Shown here: one piece after another, positions 40,215 through 48,883 of the stretch | Layout of the letters: every line of letters starts with the position of its first letter | Numbering within the stretch: position 1 is the stretch's first letter | From: Planctomycetales bacterium | GTDB taxonomy: Bacteria > Planctomycetota > Planctomycetia > Planctomycetales > Planctomycetaceae | Assembly: GCA_026400835.1 (NCBI GenBank) | Contig: JAPLOA010000100.1 | Span: forward strand, 1-64,000 | Length of the DNA stretch: 64,000 nt | Direction of reading: 5' to 3' | Translations under genes and position numbers: made by a program | Notes under the pieces: model-generated | Databases searched by the model: none | Seen by the model: the letters and a program-made list of their open reading frames with translations, nothing else | What the model was told of the DNA's origin: nothing

Positions 40215-41450
40215 ATGAGCACTCCTCTTCCCACATTGAACGCCGATCAGATGCGAGCCTGGCTGCATCAGAATGTTCCTGTCAGTGATTTTCGCGATAA
40301 GCGCGTATTGTTAATTGTTCCCGATAATACTCGCACGGCTCCCCTGCCGGTGCTGTTCCCGGCGTTACGATCGATGCTGAGGCCCGTCACGAAATCGCTC
40401 GACGTTTTGGTGGCGTTGGGAACGCATCCGCCGATGCCGCAGCAGAAGATTCGGTCCATGCTGGGGATTGCGGACAGCGATCCGTGCGATGACGTGGGAC
40501 TGTTCAATCATGCGTGGGATAACCCGGCGGAGCTGGCTACGATTGGCGTGTTGACCGAGGCTGAGACTCGTGAAATTTCCGAGGGCGTCTTATCGATGGA
40601 AGTGCCGGTGCAGATCAATCGCCGGATCCTCGACTACGACGTGGCCCTCGTCGTCGGCCCTGTGTTCCCTCATGAAGTCGTCGGTTTTAGCGGCGGTAAC
40701 AAGTATTTCTTCCCGGGTATCTCCGGACCGGAGTTGCTCAACTTCTTCCACTGGCTCGGGGCATTAATCACGAACGTGGGCATCATTGGAGTCCAGGACA
40801 CTCCGGTTCGTCGCGTCGTGGATCGAGCAGCCAAACTGATCAAGGCGGAGCGTCGATGTCTTGCGTTTGTCGTGTCCACCGATGCGACTCCGTATGGCAT
40901 GTTTTATGGGACACCGGAGGAAGCCTGGCGAGGTGCTTCCAATCTGTCCGGGCAGGTGCATATCAAACGACATTCCAAGCCGTATCGTCAGGTGCTGTCC
41001 TGTGCACCGGAGATGTACGACGAACTGTGGGTCGCCGGGAAGTGCATGTACAAACTGGAGCCGGTGGTCGCAGACGGCGGCGAGTTGATCATTTACGCTC
41101 CGCACATGAAAGAGATCTCGATCACTCACGGAGCCAACATCGAACGCATCGGCTACCACGTTCGCGATTACTTCACGAAGCAGTGGGAGAAATTCCGCGA
41201 CATGCCATGGGGAGTTCTGGCGCATTCAACTCACGTACGTGGCACCGGGACCTTCGAAAACGGCATCGAGCGACCTCGCGTGCAGGTCACGGTCGCATCA
41301 CAGATTCCTCGCGAAGTTTGTGAACGGATTAATCTTGGTTACCGAGATCCTGCATCGATTGACGTGGAGTCATTCGCCAATCGGGAAGATGAGGGAATCC
41401 TGCTGGTTCGAAAAGCCGGAGAGCATCTTTACCGGCTGACGGAGACGTGA
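40215..41450 (+). CDS. LarA-like nickel-pincer racemase/epimerase (DUF2088)
   Basis: 411 residues from ATG 40215. Family motifs: N-terminal LIVPDNTRTAPLP and DVLVALGTHPPM (with the H of LarA's catalytic HxPM), then PHEVVGFSGGNKYFFPGISG with the His and Lys that hold the nickel cofactor, and a following His in NFFHWLGAL. LarA uses nickel-pincer nucleotide to racemise lactate; relatives act on other 2-hydroxy acids, such as sugar acids. No larB/larC/larE cofactor genes are in the window. The locus suggests a sugar-acid substrate. Confidence 0.82.
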   Translation: MSTPLPTLNADQMRAWLHQNVPVSDFRDKRVLLIVPDNTRTAPLPVLFPALRSMLRPVTKSLDVLVALGTHPPMPQQKIRSMLGIADSDPCDDVGLFNHAWDNPAELATIGVLTEAETREISEGVLSMEVPVQINRRILDYDVALVVGPVFPHEVVGFSGGNKYFFPGISGPELLNFFHWLGALITNVGIIGVQDTPVRRVVDRAAKLIKAERRCLAFVVSTDATPYGMFYGTPEEAWRGASNLSGQVHIKRHSKPYRQVLSCAPEMYDELWVAGKCMYKLEPVVADGGELIIYAPHMKEISITHGANIERIGYHVRDYFTKQWEKFRDMPWGVLAHSTHVRGTGTFENGIERPRVQVTVASQIPREVCERINLGYRDPASIDVESFANREDEGILLVRKAGEHLYRLTET

Positions 41451-41886
41451 TTCGGCCGGAACGGCGTTTGAAATCGCCTGCTCCATGGTTGCCCCGCTAT
41501 TGCTGACCGCTGATACTGCGGTTTGGGCACGGTGCAAGATGGTGGTTGACTGTGCTATCCTGAGCAAATGTCAGAATTCTTGAAACGCCCCCAAAGCTTC
41601 ATCGGAAGTGGTTATTGTTTTTTGGAGTTGGGCGTTTCTTTGGGTTTCAGACAAGCTCCGCCACCGGGTTTATCCTGTTGGAATCAGGCTTTTGCACTAC
41701 TTCAGTTCCAATATCAGGTTTGAGATGAGTGGTGCAAAGGCCCGTAAACCACCTGGGTAAACCCGGTGGGGAACTTCGTGTCATCGGGCGTCGGGCGTTA
41801 GCCCCCGGTTCGTTCTGCTTAATGTTCGCAGCTAAAAATATCGGCACACAACAAGGGCTAAGCCCGTACGAGAAAGGTTCAGAATC
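41451..41886. other. Intergenic region with terminator-like and other hairpins
   Basis: About 436 bp. Contains an inverted repeat GAAACGCCC (41582-41590) and GGGCGTTTC (41630-41638) followed by TTTGGG, which could end the LarA transcript. A second hairpin (TTTGCACTACT and AGTGGTGCAAA, near 41692-41738) and GGGCTAAGCCCG near 41865 look like dispersed palindromes. No gene seen. Confidence 0.45.
41582..41641 (+). terminator. Possible terminator after the LarA-like gene
   Basis: 9-bp stem GAAACGCCC/GGGCGTTTC with a loop of about 39 nt, then TTTGGG. The long loop and broken T-run make it a weak call. Confidence 0.35.
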
Positions 41887-43470
41887 GTGACTAGTACAGT
41901 GCATTCAATTCTTTGTGACGGACAGTGGATTAAAAGCCAGGGGACGACGACGTTTCAGGCGGTGAATCCGACGATTGAGGAAACTCTGTCGGGTGTTTTT
42001 CCAGTCAGTCCGTGGGATGAGATTGATGCCGTGATCAACATTGCGGCTGAGACGTCTCGCGAAATGCGTGGCTGGCCGGGGACTCGATTTGCTGAGTTTC
42101 TCGAAGCCTACGCAAACGCGATCGAAGCGCGGGCGGAGTTGCTGGTTGAGACGGCTCATGCAGAAACTGGTTTGGCGAAGTCGCCACGACTGAAGGATGG
42201 TGAGCTTCCTCGAACAACCAATCAGCTACGCCAGGCAGCGAATTCGGCTCGCACTGAATCGTGGCGAGTTCCGACGATTGATACGGCCGCCAATATTCGA
42301 TCCATGTTTGGAGCAATTGGGCCGGTCGTGGTTTTTGGGCCGAACAATTTTCCATACGCGTATAACGGCATTGCCGGTGGAGATTTTGCGGCAGCCATCG
42401 CGGCGGGGAATCCTGTGATCGCGAAGGGACATCCATGTCATCCCGAGACAACACGGATTTTCGCCGAAGCGGCTTTGGAAGCGATTCAGGCGACCGGGAT
42501 GCCCAGGGGTTTGGTTCAGTTGATCTATCGAACAAGCCATGAAGATGGCATCAAGCTGGTTTCCGATGAGAGAATCGGTGCCGTTGGCTATACGGGTGCT
42601 CGACAGACCGGGCTGAAATTGAAAGCTGCGGCCGATGCGGCTGGGAAGCCAATTTACCTTGAGCTTTCCAGCATCAACCCAGTGTTCATGTTGAAGGGAG
42701 CCTTGAAGGAACGAATGGTGGCACTCGCTGATGAGTTCACCGGCAGTTGCCTGATGGCAACTGGGCAGTTTTGTACGAATCCAGGGTTGGTCATTGTTCC
42801 GGCGGGCGAACTGGGCGAAGGCATTATTGCTGCTGTGGCTGAGCGATTCGCCAAGGCGGCGGTCGGTACGATGTTGTCTGCTGGCGTGCGTGAAAGTTTC
42901 GGCAAAGGCGTAAGAACGATTCTGGACGCTGGTGCTTCGCTGGTGACTGGTGGTCAGCCGGGCGGCGGAAAGGGAGTTTGCTTCCAGAATACTCTGATGC
43001 GAGTTTCTGGCCGGCAGTTCCTCGCGAATCCGCATGTGTTCCAGACCGAGGCGTTCGGGAACGGTTCGTTGTTTGTCGTCGCTGATTCTGTCGAGCAGAT
43101 GGTTGAGATCGGCGAATTGCTGGAAGGCAATCTGACCGGTGGCATCTACAGCGACACGGCTGGCAGCGATGACGCCGATTACGTACTGATCGAGAAAGTG
43201 TTGCGGACAAAAGTCGGTCGACTGTTGAATGACAAGATGCCGACGGGTGTTGCCGTCAGTGCAGCGATGAACCATGGTGGACCATTTCCGGCGACTGGTC
43301 ATCCGGGGTTTACAGCTGTTGGCGTTCCCGCGTCTGTGACTCGTTTTGGCATGCTGCAGTCTTACGATGCAGTTCGACCTCATCGACTTCCATCAGTGCT
43401 GCAGAATAAGAACCCAGGCGGCGTGTGGCGTCGAATTAATGGCGAATGGTCAACGGCCGATGTGACTTGA
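41887..43470 (+). CDS. Alpha-ketoglutaric semialdehyde dehydrogenase family
   Basis: 527 residues starting at GTG 41887 (no nearer ATG). NAD(P)-dependent aldehyde dehydrogenase of the 2,5-dioxovalerate type. Cofactor region FGAIGPVVVFGPNNFPYAYN, a Glu in PIYLELSSINPVF and catalytic Cys in GQFCTNPG are visible. It oxidises 2-oxoglutarate semialdehyde to 2-oxoglutarate, the last step of the non-phosphorylating pathways of pentoses, glucarate and galactarate. That fits a sugar-acid catabolic locus with the aldolase and LarA-like genes. Confidence 0.9.
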   Translation: MTSTVHSILCDGQWIKSQGTTTFQAVNPTIEETLSGVFPVSPWDEIDAVINIAAETSREMRGWPGTRFAEFLEAYANAIEARAELLVETAHAETGLAKSPRLKDGELPRTTNQLRQAANSARTESWRVPTIDTAANIRSMFGAIGPVVVFGPNNFPYAYNGIAGGDFAAAIAAGNPVIAKGHPCHPETTRIFAEAALEAIQATGMPRGLVQLIYRTSHEDGIKLVSDERIGAVGYTGARQTGLKLKAAADAAGKPIYLELSSINPVFMLKGALKERMVALADEFTGSCLMATGQFCTNPGLVIVPAGELGEGIIAAVAERFAKAAVGTMLSAGVRESFGKGVRTILDAGASLVTGGQPGGGKGVCFQNTLMRVSGRQFLANPHVFQTEAFGNGSLFVVADSVEQMVEIGELLEGNLTGGIYSDTAGSDDADYVLIEKVLRTKVGRLLNDKMPTGVAVSAAMNHGGPFPATGHPGFTAVGVPASVTRFGMLQSYDAVRPHRLPSVLQNKNPGGVWRRINGEWSTADVT

Positions 43471-43532
43471 GCCGATCGTGCTTAGACGTTGAGTTGAATA
43501 GTTTTCGGTCGGGTGTGACAAGCTCGAAGAAC

Positions 43533-43646
43533 GCCGGCCCACCGTATTGCAATATTCAATATGGTGTGCCGGCGCTGGTCCCACCCTATCGTTAAAAGGC
43601 AGCGTTGGGGTTCAGAATTGTAGGAGGATGCTGGCTAAAGCCAGCA
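43533..43646. repeat. Two intergenic hairpins
   Basis: First, GCCGGC-CCACC-ATTG pairs with CAAT-GGTG-GCCGGC (43533-43573). Second, TGCTGGC-TAAA-GCCAGCA (43629-43646), a common form of planctomycete intergenic hairpin. Both lie between the dehydrogenase and epimerase-family genes. Confidence 0.6.
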
Positions 43647-43695
43647 CTACGAACGCATCCACTCATTCTTTGATATAGCGGGAGATCTTTGGCTC

Positions 43696-44946
43696 ATGTT
43701 GGTTTTGGAACGGTTCTCCTTTGGCGTTGGCGATCGGTTTGCTCATCAGGCGAAATCTCAGTTGCGAGCGTTTCAGATGCTCGCCAAGCATGGCATCGAG
43801 GTGGCTCCGGTCTGGAACAAATCGAATCGTGAGCACACCTTTATCGGGTCTGAACCGCAGAGCGTTTATGACGCCGGACAAGCAGCCGTAAGAGAGTTGG
43901 GCTGGACTGGTGGCTGGCATGTCGATGCGGATCATATCCAGTTGAAGACTGTGGATCGGTTTATGAGCTGTTCCGATTTCTTCACGATTGACGTTGCGGA
44001 TTCAATTGGCAAGCCGGCGGCAGCGGCAGATGTCGCCGCGTTTGTTGCGAGACATCCGGAGTTGATAGGAACTCTGAATATCAGCGGAGTGTCGTCTCCA
44101 CTGGTCATCACGGCCGCCGATGTGGAACGAGTTGCTGCCAAGTATTTGCTGGCCGTTCAGGATGCCGGGCGAATTTATCGCCACATCGCGGAAGCAAAAG
44201 GAGAGGCGAACATTATCGCGGAGGTTTCCATGGATGAAACCGATGCACCTCAGACGCCGCCGGAATTGCTGATCATTCTGACGGCTCTTGCGGACGAGAG
44301 AGTTCGCCTGCAGACAATCGCGCCGAAGTTTACGGGGCGGTTCAATAAGGGTGTTGATTATGTCGGAGATCTTGTTCAGTTCGAAAAAGAGTTCAACGAT
44401 GATCTGGCTGTCATCGCGCATGCTGTAAAGGCGTATGGCCTGCCAGCGAATCTGAAACTCAGTGTTCACAGCGGAAGCGATAAGTTCAGTCTGTATCCGA
44501 TTATTCGGCGCGCATTGCAGAGGACCGGGGCTGGCCTGCATCTGAAAACAGCAGGAACAACGTGGCTGGAGGAATTGATCGGACTGGCCGAGGCTGGTGG
44601 CGACGGACTCGCGCTGGCGAAGGAAATCTACGCGTATGCTCTGGAGCACGTCGATGAGTTGTGTGCGCCGTATGCCAGTGTGATTGACATTGATCGTGCA
44701 AAGTTGCCAAGTGCTGAAACGGTGAATGGCTGGTCCGGGCCACAATTGGCAAGTGCCCTGCGACATATCCCGGGGCATCCTCAGTTCAATGCTCACGTGC
44801 GCCAGTTGTTGCATGTGTCGTTTAAAGTTGCGGCCAAGGCTGGTGCGCGATACACGGATCTTCTGAAGAAGAACGAAGAGATCGTGGGCAAACAGGTGAC
44901 GGAGAACATCTTTGATCGTCACATGAAGCCACTGTTTATCGGTTAG
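43696..44946 (+). CDS. Tagaturonate epimerase family protein (UxaE type)
   Basis: 416 residues. Opening FSFGVGDRFAHQAKSQLRAF, then GWHVDADHIQLKTVDRF, FTIDVADSIG, NLKLSVHSGSDKFSLYPI and GLHLKTAGTTWLEELIGLAEAGG match the family of UxaE, which interconverts tagaturonate and fructuronate in galacturonate breakdown. The metal ligands (Asp/His in DADHIQL, His in VHSGSDKF) are kept. Substrate could be another keto-uronate. Followed 42 bp later by an aldo-keto reductase gene, so likely one transcript. Confidence 0.8.
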   Translation: MLVLERFSFGVGDRFAHQAKSQLRAFQMLAKHGIEVAPVWNKSNREHTFIGSEPQSVYDAGQAAVRELGWTGGWHVDADHIQLKTVDRFMSCSDFFTIDVADSIGKPAAAADVAAFVARHPELIGTLNISGVSSPLVITAADVERVAAKYLLAVQDAGRIYRHIAEAKGEANIIAEVSMDETDAPQTPPELLIILTALADERVRLQTIAPKFTGRFNKGVDYVGDLVQFEKEFNDDLAVIAHAVKAYGLPANLKLSVHSGSDKFSLYPIIRRALQRTGAGLHLKTAGTTWLEELIGLAEAGGDGLALAKEIYAYALEHVDELCAPYASVIDIDRAKLPSAETVNGWSGPQLASALRHIPGHPQFNAHVRQLLHVSFKVAAKAGARYTDLLKKNEEIVGKQVTENIFDRHMKPLFIG

Positions 44947-44988
44947 TTCGTTCTTGGTGCTCACACTACTCTTGATGGTGACAATGCT

Positions 44989-45921
44989 GTGGAAAAGCGT
45001 GTACTTGGAATGACCGGGCTTGAGTTGCCTGTGTTGAGTTTTGGAGCTTCCTCACTGGGGCAGGAGTTTCGCAGTGTCCAGTTGGATGAGGCGCTTAACA
45101 GCGTCCGCGTGGCGCTGGACTGTGGGTTGAACTTCATCGACACGTCACCGTTCTATGGACGTGGCATGAGTGAGGTTCTGCTGGGCATTGCTCTGCGAGG
45201 TGTGCCGAGAGACAGTTACACGCTGTGTACAAAGTTGGGACGTTATGATCTGGGCCATTTCGATTTCAGCGCGAAGCGAGTCGCGGAGAGTGTTGATGTC
45301 AGTCTCCACCGTTTAGGCACAGATCACCTCGATATCATTCTGTGCCATGACATTGAATTTGTCCCGATGCAGCAGATTGTTGATGAGACGATCCCTGCTC
45401 TGCGGAAGATTCAGCAGTCAGGGAAAGTTCGGTTCATCGGCTTCAGCGGATATCCTCAGAAGATCTTCCGGTTCATTTGCGACCAGATCGATGTGGACTG
45501 TGTGTTGTCGTACAACCAGTACACGCTCCAGAACACTCGATTTGTCGATGAGATGGTTCCGTATCTGAAAGCGAAAGGCGTGGGCGTCATGAACGCCGGT
45601 CCGTTTTCAGCTCGTCTTCTGACGAATGCACCGCTGCCGGCCTGGTTGAAGGAACCGGAAAATGTGAAAGCTGCGGCGCGAGCGGCGGCTGCACATTGTG
45701 CAGAGCGTGGGGTGGATATTGCGAAACTTGCAGTGCAGTTTTCCTGTGCCCATCCGGATATTGCGACGACGGTTGCGGGTAGTGCCAATCCCGTGAACAT
45801 ATGCAACTGGGCTCAATGGCTGTCGGAGCCTCTGGATCAGGAGTTACTCGCCGAGGTTCTGAATATCTTTGCCCCTGTGAAGAATCTTGGGCATCTGGAG
45901 GGTTTGCGAGAGAACAACTGA
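44989..45921 (+). CDS. Aldo/keto reductase, L-galactose dehydrogenase-like
   Basis: 310 residues beginning at GTG 44989, since the nearby ATG is out of frame. The AKR tetrad is complete: Asp in NFIDTSPFYG, the Tyr of FYG, Lys in CTKLG, and His in LCHDIEF. LDIILCHDIEF, ETIPALRKIQQSGKVRFIGFSGYPQ and KAKGVGVMNAGPFS closely resemble plant L-galactose dehydrogenase. It probably oxidises a sugar (L-galactose or L-fucose type) at C1 with NAD(P). Last gene of the sugar-acid locus. Confidence 0.87.
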   Translation: MEKRVLGMTGLELPVLSFGASSLGQEFRSVQLDEALNSVRVALDCGLNFIDTSPFYGRGMSEVLLGIALRGVPRDSYTLCTKLGRYDLGHFDFSAKRVAESVDVSLHRLGTDHLDIILCHDIEFVPMQQIVDETIPALRKIQQSGKVRFIGFSGYPQKIFRFICDQIDVDCVLSYNQYTLQNTRFVDEMVPYLKAKGVGVMNAGPFSARLLTNAPLPAWLKEPENVKAAARAAAAHCAERGVDIAKLAVQFSCAHPDIATTVAGSANPVNICNWAQWLSEPLDQELLAEVLNIFAPVKNLGHLEGLRENN

Positions 45922-46017
45922 AGACTTCTTCCGCCCCTCTCAAGTGTGCGTAGATTGTGTGCACATCCCACAATTGGAAATGAGAAAAGCCTGCACAATC
46001 TTCCTATTCCTCTCTGC

Positions 46018-46046
46018 TTGACAGTCGGGTGTATCTCCCCTAGTCT
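46018..46046 (+). promoter_or_regulatory. Sigma-70-like promoter for the Gly/Ser/Cys-rich protein gene
   Basis: TTGACA (46018-46023), 17-bp spacer, TAGTCT (46041-46046). About 86 bp upstream of the ATG at 46133. The -35 box is consensus, the -10 weak. Confidence 0.5.
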
Positions 46047-46132
46047 TTCACTTCGGGTAGCGCGACGTTCTGTAGTGAGCGTCGAAGGCAGCAGCACATT
46101 CTCGCTGCAGTTCAACAAACGGGAGGTTGGTA

Positions 46133-46537
46133 ATGAAGAAGGTATTCGGTAGTTTTGCTCTTCTGGCAATGGGTGCTGTCGTTCTGACTGGCTCTGCAGA
46201 AGCTGGTAAGCGTTCACACGGATCTTGTGGTTCATACGGTTCAGTTCAGTGCGAACCAGTGAGCTCATCTTGTGGAGCTCAGGCGTCATGCGGTTCCCAG
46301 GGAACCCATGTGTCTTACACATCCTGCGGTTCTGCTGGTGACTCACATGCATCAGCGGGTTCAGCAGGCACCGACGCATCATGCGGTTCTTACGGCTCTC
46401 GTAAGGCTCGTCGTGCAGCTCGCAAGGCCGCTGCGTCACATGGTTCTTACGGATCATACGGCTCACACGGTGCTCAGGCTGACTGTGGCTCAAATGGCAC
46501 GGTTTCTCACAGCTCTTGTGGTTCAGCCGGTCACTGA
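46133..46537 (+). CDS. Small secreted Gly/Ser/Cys/His-rich repeat protein
   Basis: 134 residues from ATG 46133, preceded by SD GGGAGG (46121-46126). Signal peptide MKKVFGSFALLAMGAVVLTGSAEA. The mature part is made of short units CGSYGS, CGSAG, SYGSYGSHG, with about ten cysteines and many His, interrupted by a basic segment (SRKARRAARKAA). It has no known domain. Such proteins could cross-link in the envelope through cysteines or bind metal. It stands alone, with a promoter upstream and two hairpins downstream, one a strong terminator, so it is probably highly expressed. Confidence 0.78.
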   Translation: MKKVFGSFALLAMGAVVLTGSAEAGKRSHGSCGSYGSVQCEPVSSSCGAQASCGSQGTHVSYTSCGSAGDSHASAGSAGTDASCGSYGSRKARRAARKAAASHGSYGSYGSHGAQADCGSNGTVSHSSCGSAGH

Positions 46538-46547
46538 GAACGGATAG

Positions 46548-46575
46548 ACCTCCGACAATAATCATTGACGGAGGT
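46548..46575 (+). terminator. Hairpin just after the Gly/Ser/Cys-rich gene
   Basis: ACCTCCG pairs with CGGAGGT, with CAAT/ATTG extending the stem. No T-run, so it may stabilise the transcript end rather than terminate. Confidence 0.45.
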
Positions 46576-46628
46576 TCCCGACAGGCTCAGACTGACGAAC
46601 CGTTGCTCTGAGTACTTTTGATATCGAT

Positions 46629-46668
46629 TGCATTCCGTGCGATTAAGTGCGGAATGCAGTTTTTTTTG
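46629..46668 (+). terminator. Strong rho-independent terminator
   Basis: 9-bp stem TGCATTCCG (46629-46637)/CGGAATGCA (46650-46658) followed directly by G and eight T. Ends the Gly/Ser/Cys-rich gene transcript. Confidence 0.88.
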
Positions 46669-46759
46669 GAGACTCTCTTCCCTTCAGAATTCAGTCGTTT
46701 CGTAACGAATATGACGCAGTTGTTTTGAAGGATTGATGAGAGATGTCTGGTGTCCGGAC

Positions 46760-47323
46760 ATGTTGAAACTTTTGAAGAAATGCGGATATCCTGTCGTAAG
46801 CCTGATGCTTGGCTTCCATGTATTCGCTGTGTTTATTGCTCCGGCCGCGATGCCGCCTGCGTCGCCCTTGCTGATGGACGGTTACCGTCTCGCTTTGCCG
46901 TATAATGAACTGCTGTTCCTGAACCACGGCTATCACTATTTTGCTCCCGATCCTGGTGCGAGCACGTTGATTTCTTATTCTGTTCCCCGTGCCGGTGACG
47001 CGCCAGTCGTGGGGCGATTTCCCAATCTTTCGATTCACCCACGGTTGCTGTACCACCGCTACTTTATGTTGGCTGAAAATCTCTGGGCGTTTGATGATGA
47101 GACCCAGGCCGAGATTCAGAAGGCGTACGCTCGCCATTTTTCTGCATTGCATGATGCATCATCGGTTACACTGAATCGAATCAGTCATGAGCCATCTTCG
47201 ATCCTGCGAATTCAGGCCGGTGGTAAGCTGGATGATCCGGAGACGTTTGAAGTTGAGACGATAGGAGCGTTTGATTTTTCCACGGAGGCTTCTCAACAAT
47301 CATCTGTTGCGCAGAGCTTCTGA
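46760..47323 (+). CDS. Membrane-anchored protein paired with HTTM gene
   Basis: 187 residues from ATG 46760 (MLKLLKKCGYP); ATG at 46736 would add eight. One N-terminal membrane helix (VVSLMLGFHVFAVFIAPAA) is followed by an extracytoplasmic domain (LLFLNHGYHYFAPDPGASTLISY) with no catalytic motif I recognise. It ends 11 bp before the HTTM gene. In planctomycetes similar proteins sit next to HTTM (vitamin K gamma-carboxylase-like) genes, so it is likely a partner subunit. Confidence 0.7.
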   Translation: MLKLLKKCGYPVVSLMLGFHVFAVFIAPAAMPPASPLLMDGYRLALPYNELLFLNHGYHYFAPDPGASTLISYSVPRAGDAPVVGRFPNLSIHPRLLYHRYFMLAENLWAFDDETQAEIQKAYARHFSALHDASSVTLNRISHEPSSILRIQAGGKLDDPETFEVETIGAFDFSTEASQQSSVAQSF

Positions 47324-47333
47324 GGACATAATC

Positions 47334-48869
47334 ATGTTGCAGGCTCGTGAGCTGCTGCGGTCCAGTGGCATGGTGTGGCTGCGTCAATACGTCAATGGAT
47401 GTCTGGAAGCCTGGCATAAGTTCTGGTTTGAGCCAGCCGATCCGTTGATGTTAGGCATTATCCGTCTGCTGAGCGGGTGGATGCTGTTCTATAACCTTGC
47501 CGTCTGGACACTGGACCTGGAAGCGTTCTTTGGAGACAACGGACTTCAGCCCTTGCAGGCTGTGAAGGCTCTGTATGTCAATCGGCCGATCTTTTCGTTC
47601 TGGCTTTGGACGGGCGATCAATATCTTTGGCCGATGCACGTCGTTTGTCTCTTGATCAGCGGGATGTTCTGCCTCGGTTTTGCGACTCGGGTGACTTCGA
47701 TCCTGTCGTTCCTGATTACAATCTCTTACTCGCAACGAGTTCCGATTGCGAACTTTGGCTTCGATCAGATCCTTGGGATGCTTTGTCTCTATCTGAGCAT
47801 CGGGCCTTCTGGTGCTGCTGTATCAATTGATTCACTGATTCGTCGATGGTGGCTGGGCCGCAAGGGACTGGTCGATACTCCGCGTAAGTTCGCTTCGGCT
47901 CGAGTTGCAATGCGATTGATTCAATTGCATCTGTGTACCATCTATTTCTGGGCGGGTTTTGCGAAGCTGAAGGGGCCGAGCTGGTGGACGGGCGAAGCGT
48001 TGTGGCGAGTCATCGCTAATGAAGAATATCAGACGATGGATCTGACCTGGATGGCCTGGGTTCCCTGGCTGCCGTTCCTGATTGCACATGTCACCATTGC
48101 GTGGGAGATCTTTTTTATTGTTCTCATCTGGAATCCTCGCCTGCGTCCGCTGATGTTGTTGATGGGTGTTGCGATGCATTTCGGGATCGGCGCGTTTCTG
48201 GGGATGTGGACCTTCGGCCTGATCATGGCTTTTGCTTACCTGGCGTTTTCCGATCCTGATCTCTGGCGACATCGGTTAGCTTTGTTTGTTCGATGGATGG
48301 GTGGCCAGAGTAATGTCTCTCCGGTCCCGGCCTTCGAAGCTGCGCACGTAAGCTCCGGCGTTGGCGTTGAAGATTCGATCGAGTCAGCAGTGCCGACGAT
48401 GATTTCTGAAGCAGCGGAATTGCCACAGAGCCCGGCGACTGCAACGGCGACAACTTCTGCAGTATTGAACTGTTCAGCGACAGTCTCTGAGGTTTGTGTT
48501 GTCGCGGTTGTCGCGAGTGAGCGTTCGACATTGCGACGTTATTTTCGTGATCATCAGGTGCCATGTCGTATAGTCCCGGATCTGAATAGCGGACTGGATG
48601 TTGTCAGCCGTTATCGGATCTCAGCCGTTGTTATCAACACAACTCAACTGGTACCAGCCAACGTTGTTGATTTTGCTGCTGATATTGCTGACCTGACGAG
48701 TCTGCCGATCCTTGTTCTTTCAATAGCCTCGCAGCAGAGTCAGTTAGAAGGACTTGGTGCTGTTCCGCGTGTTGAGGTCCTTGACCTGCCGGCATCTTTG
48801 CGGGATATCCGCATCAAATTGCAATCGATGTGTGATCCCGCTGAGTCCCCCAGCCCTCGTGTTTGTTAA
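47334..48869 (+). CDS. HTTM domain protein fused to a degenerate receiver-like domain
   Basis: 511 residues from ATG 47334. The HTTM part (horizontally transferred transmembrane, vitamin-K-dependent carboxylase-like) covers about 20-320: LMLGIIRLLSGWMLFYNLAVW, GDQYLWPMHVVCLLI, IQLHLCTIYFWAGFAKLKGPSWWTGEALW, HFGIGAFLGMWTFGLIMA. A linker of about 65 residues leads to a C-terminal domain (about 380-500) with alternating strand/helix pattern: VCVVAVVASERSTLRRYFRD, ISAVVINTTQLVP, LPILVLSIAS, VEVLDLPASLRDIRIKLQSM. That resembles a CheY fold, but the phospho-Asp position reads Asn/Thr and the second acidic pair is missing. Confidence 0.78.
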   Translation: MLQARELLRSSGMVWLRQYVNGCLEAWHKFWFEPADPLMLGIIRLLSGWMLFYNLAVWTLDLEAFFGDNGLQPLQAVKALYVNRPIFSFWLWTGDQYLWPMHVVCLLISGMFCLGFATRVTSILSFLITISYSQRVPIANFGFDQILGMLCLYLSIGPSGAAVSIDSLIRRWWLGRKGLVDTPRKFASARVAMRLIQLHLCTIYFWAGFAKLKGPSWWTGEALWRVIANEEYQTMDLTWMAWVPWLPFLIAHVTIAWEIFFIVLIWNPRLRPLMLLMGVAMHFGIGAFLGMWTFGLIMAFAYLAFSDPDLWRHRLALFVRWMGGQSNVSPVPAFEAAHVSSGVGVEDSIESAVPTMISEAAELPQSPATATATTSAVLNCSATVSEVCVVAVVASERSTLRRYFRDHQVPCRIVPDLNSGLDVVSRYRISAVVINTTQLVPANVVDFAADIADLTSLPILVLSIASQQSQLEGLGAVPRVEVLDLPASLRDIRIKLQSMCDPAESPSPRVC

Positions 48870-48883
48870 CAGAAGACTGTGCC

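Noticed and set aside
42226-43383. Minus-strand open frame of 385 codons
   Set aside because: Entirely antisense to the aldehyde dehydrogenase gene, whose motifs are clear.
44002-44964. Minus-strand open frame of 320 codons
   Set aside because: Antisense to the tagaturonate-epimerase-type gene; composition typical of a shadow frame.
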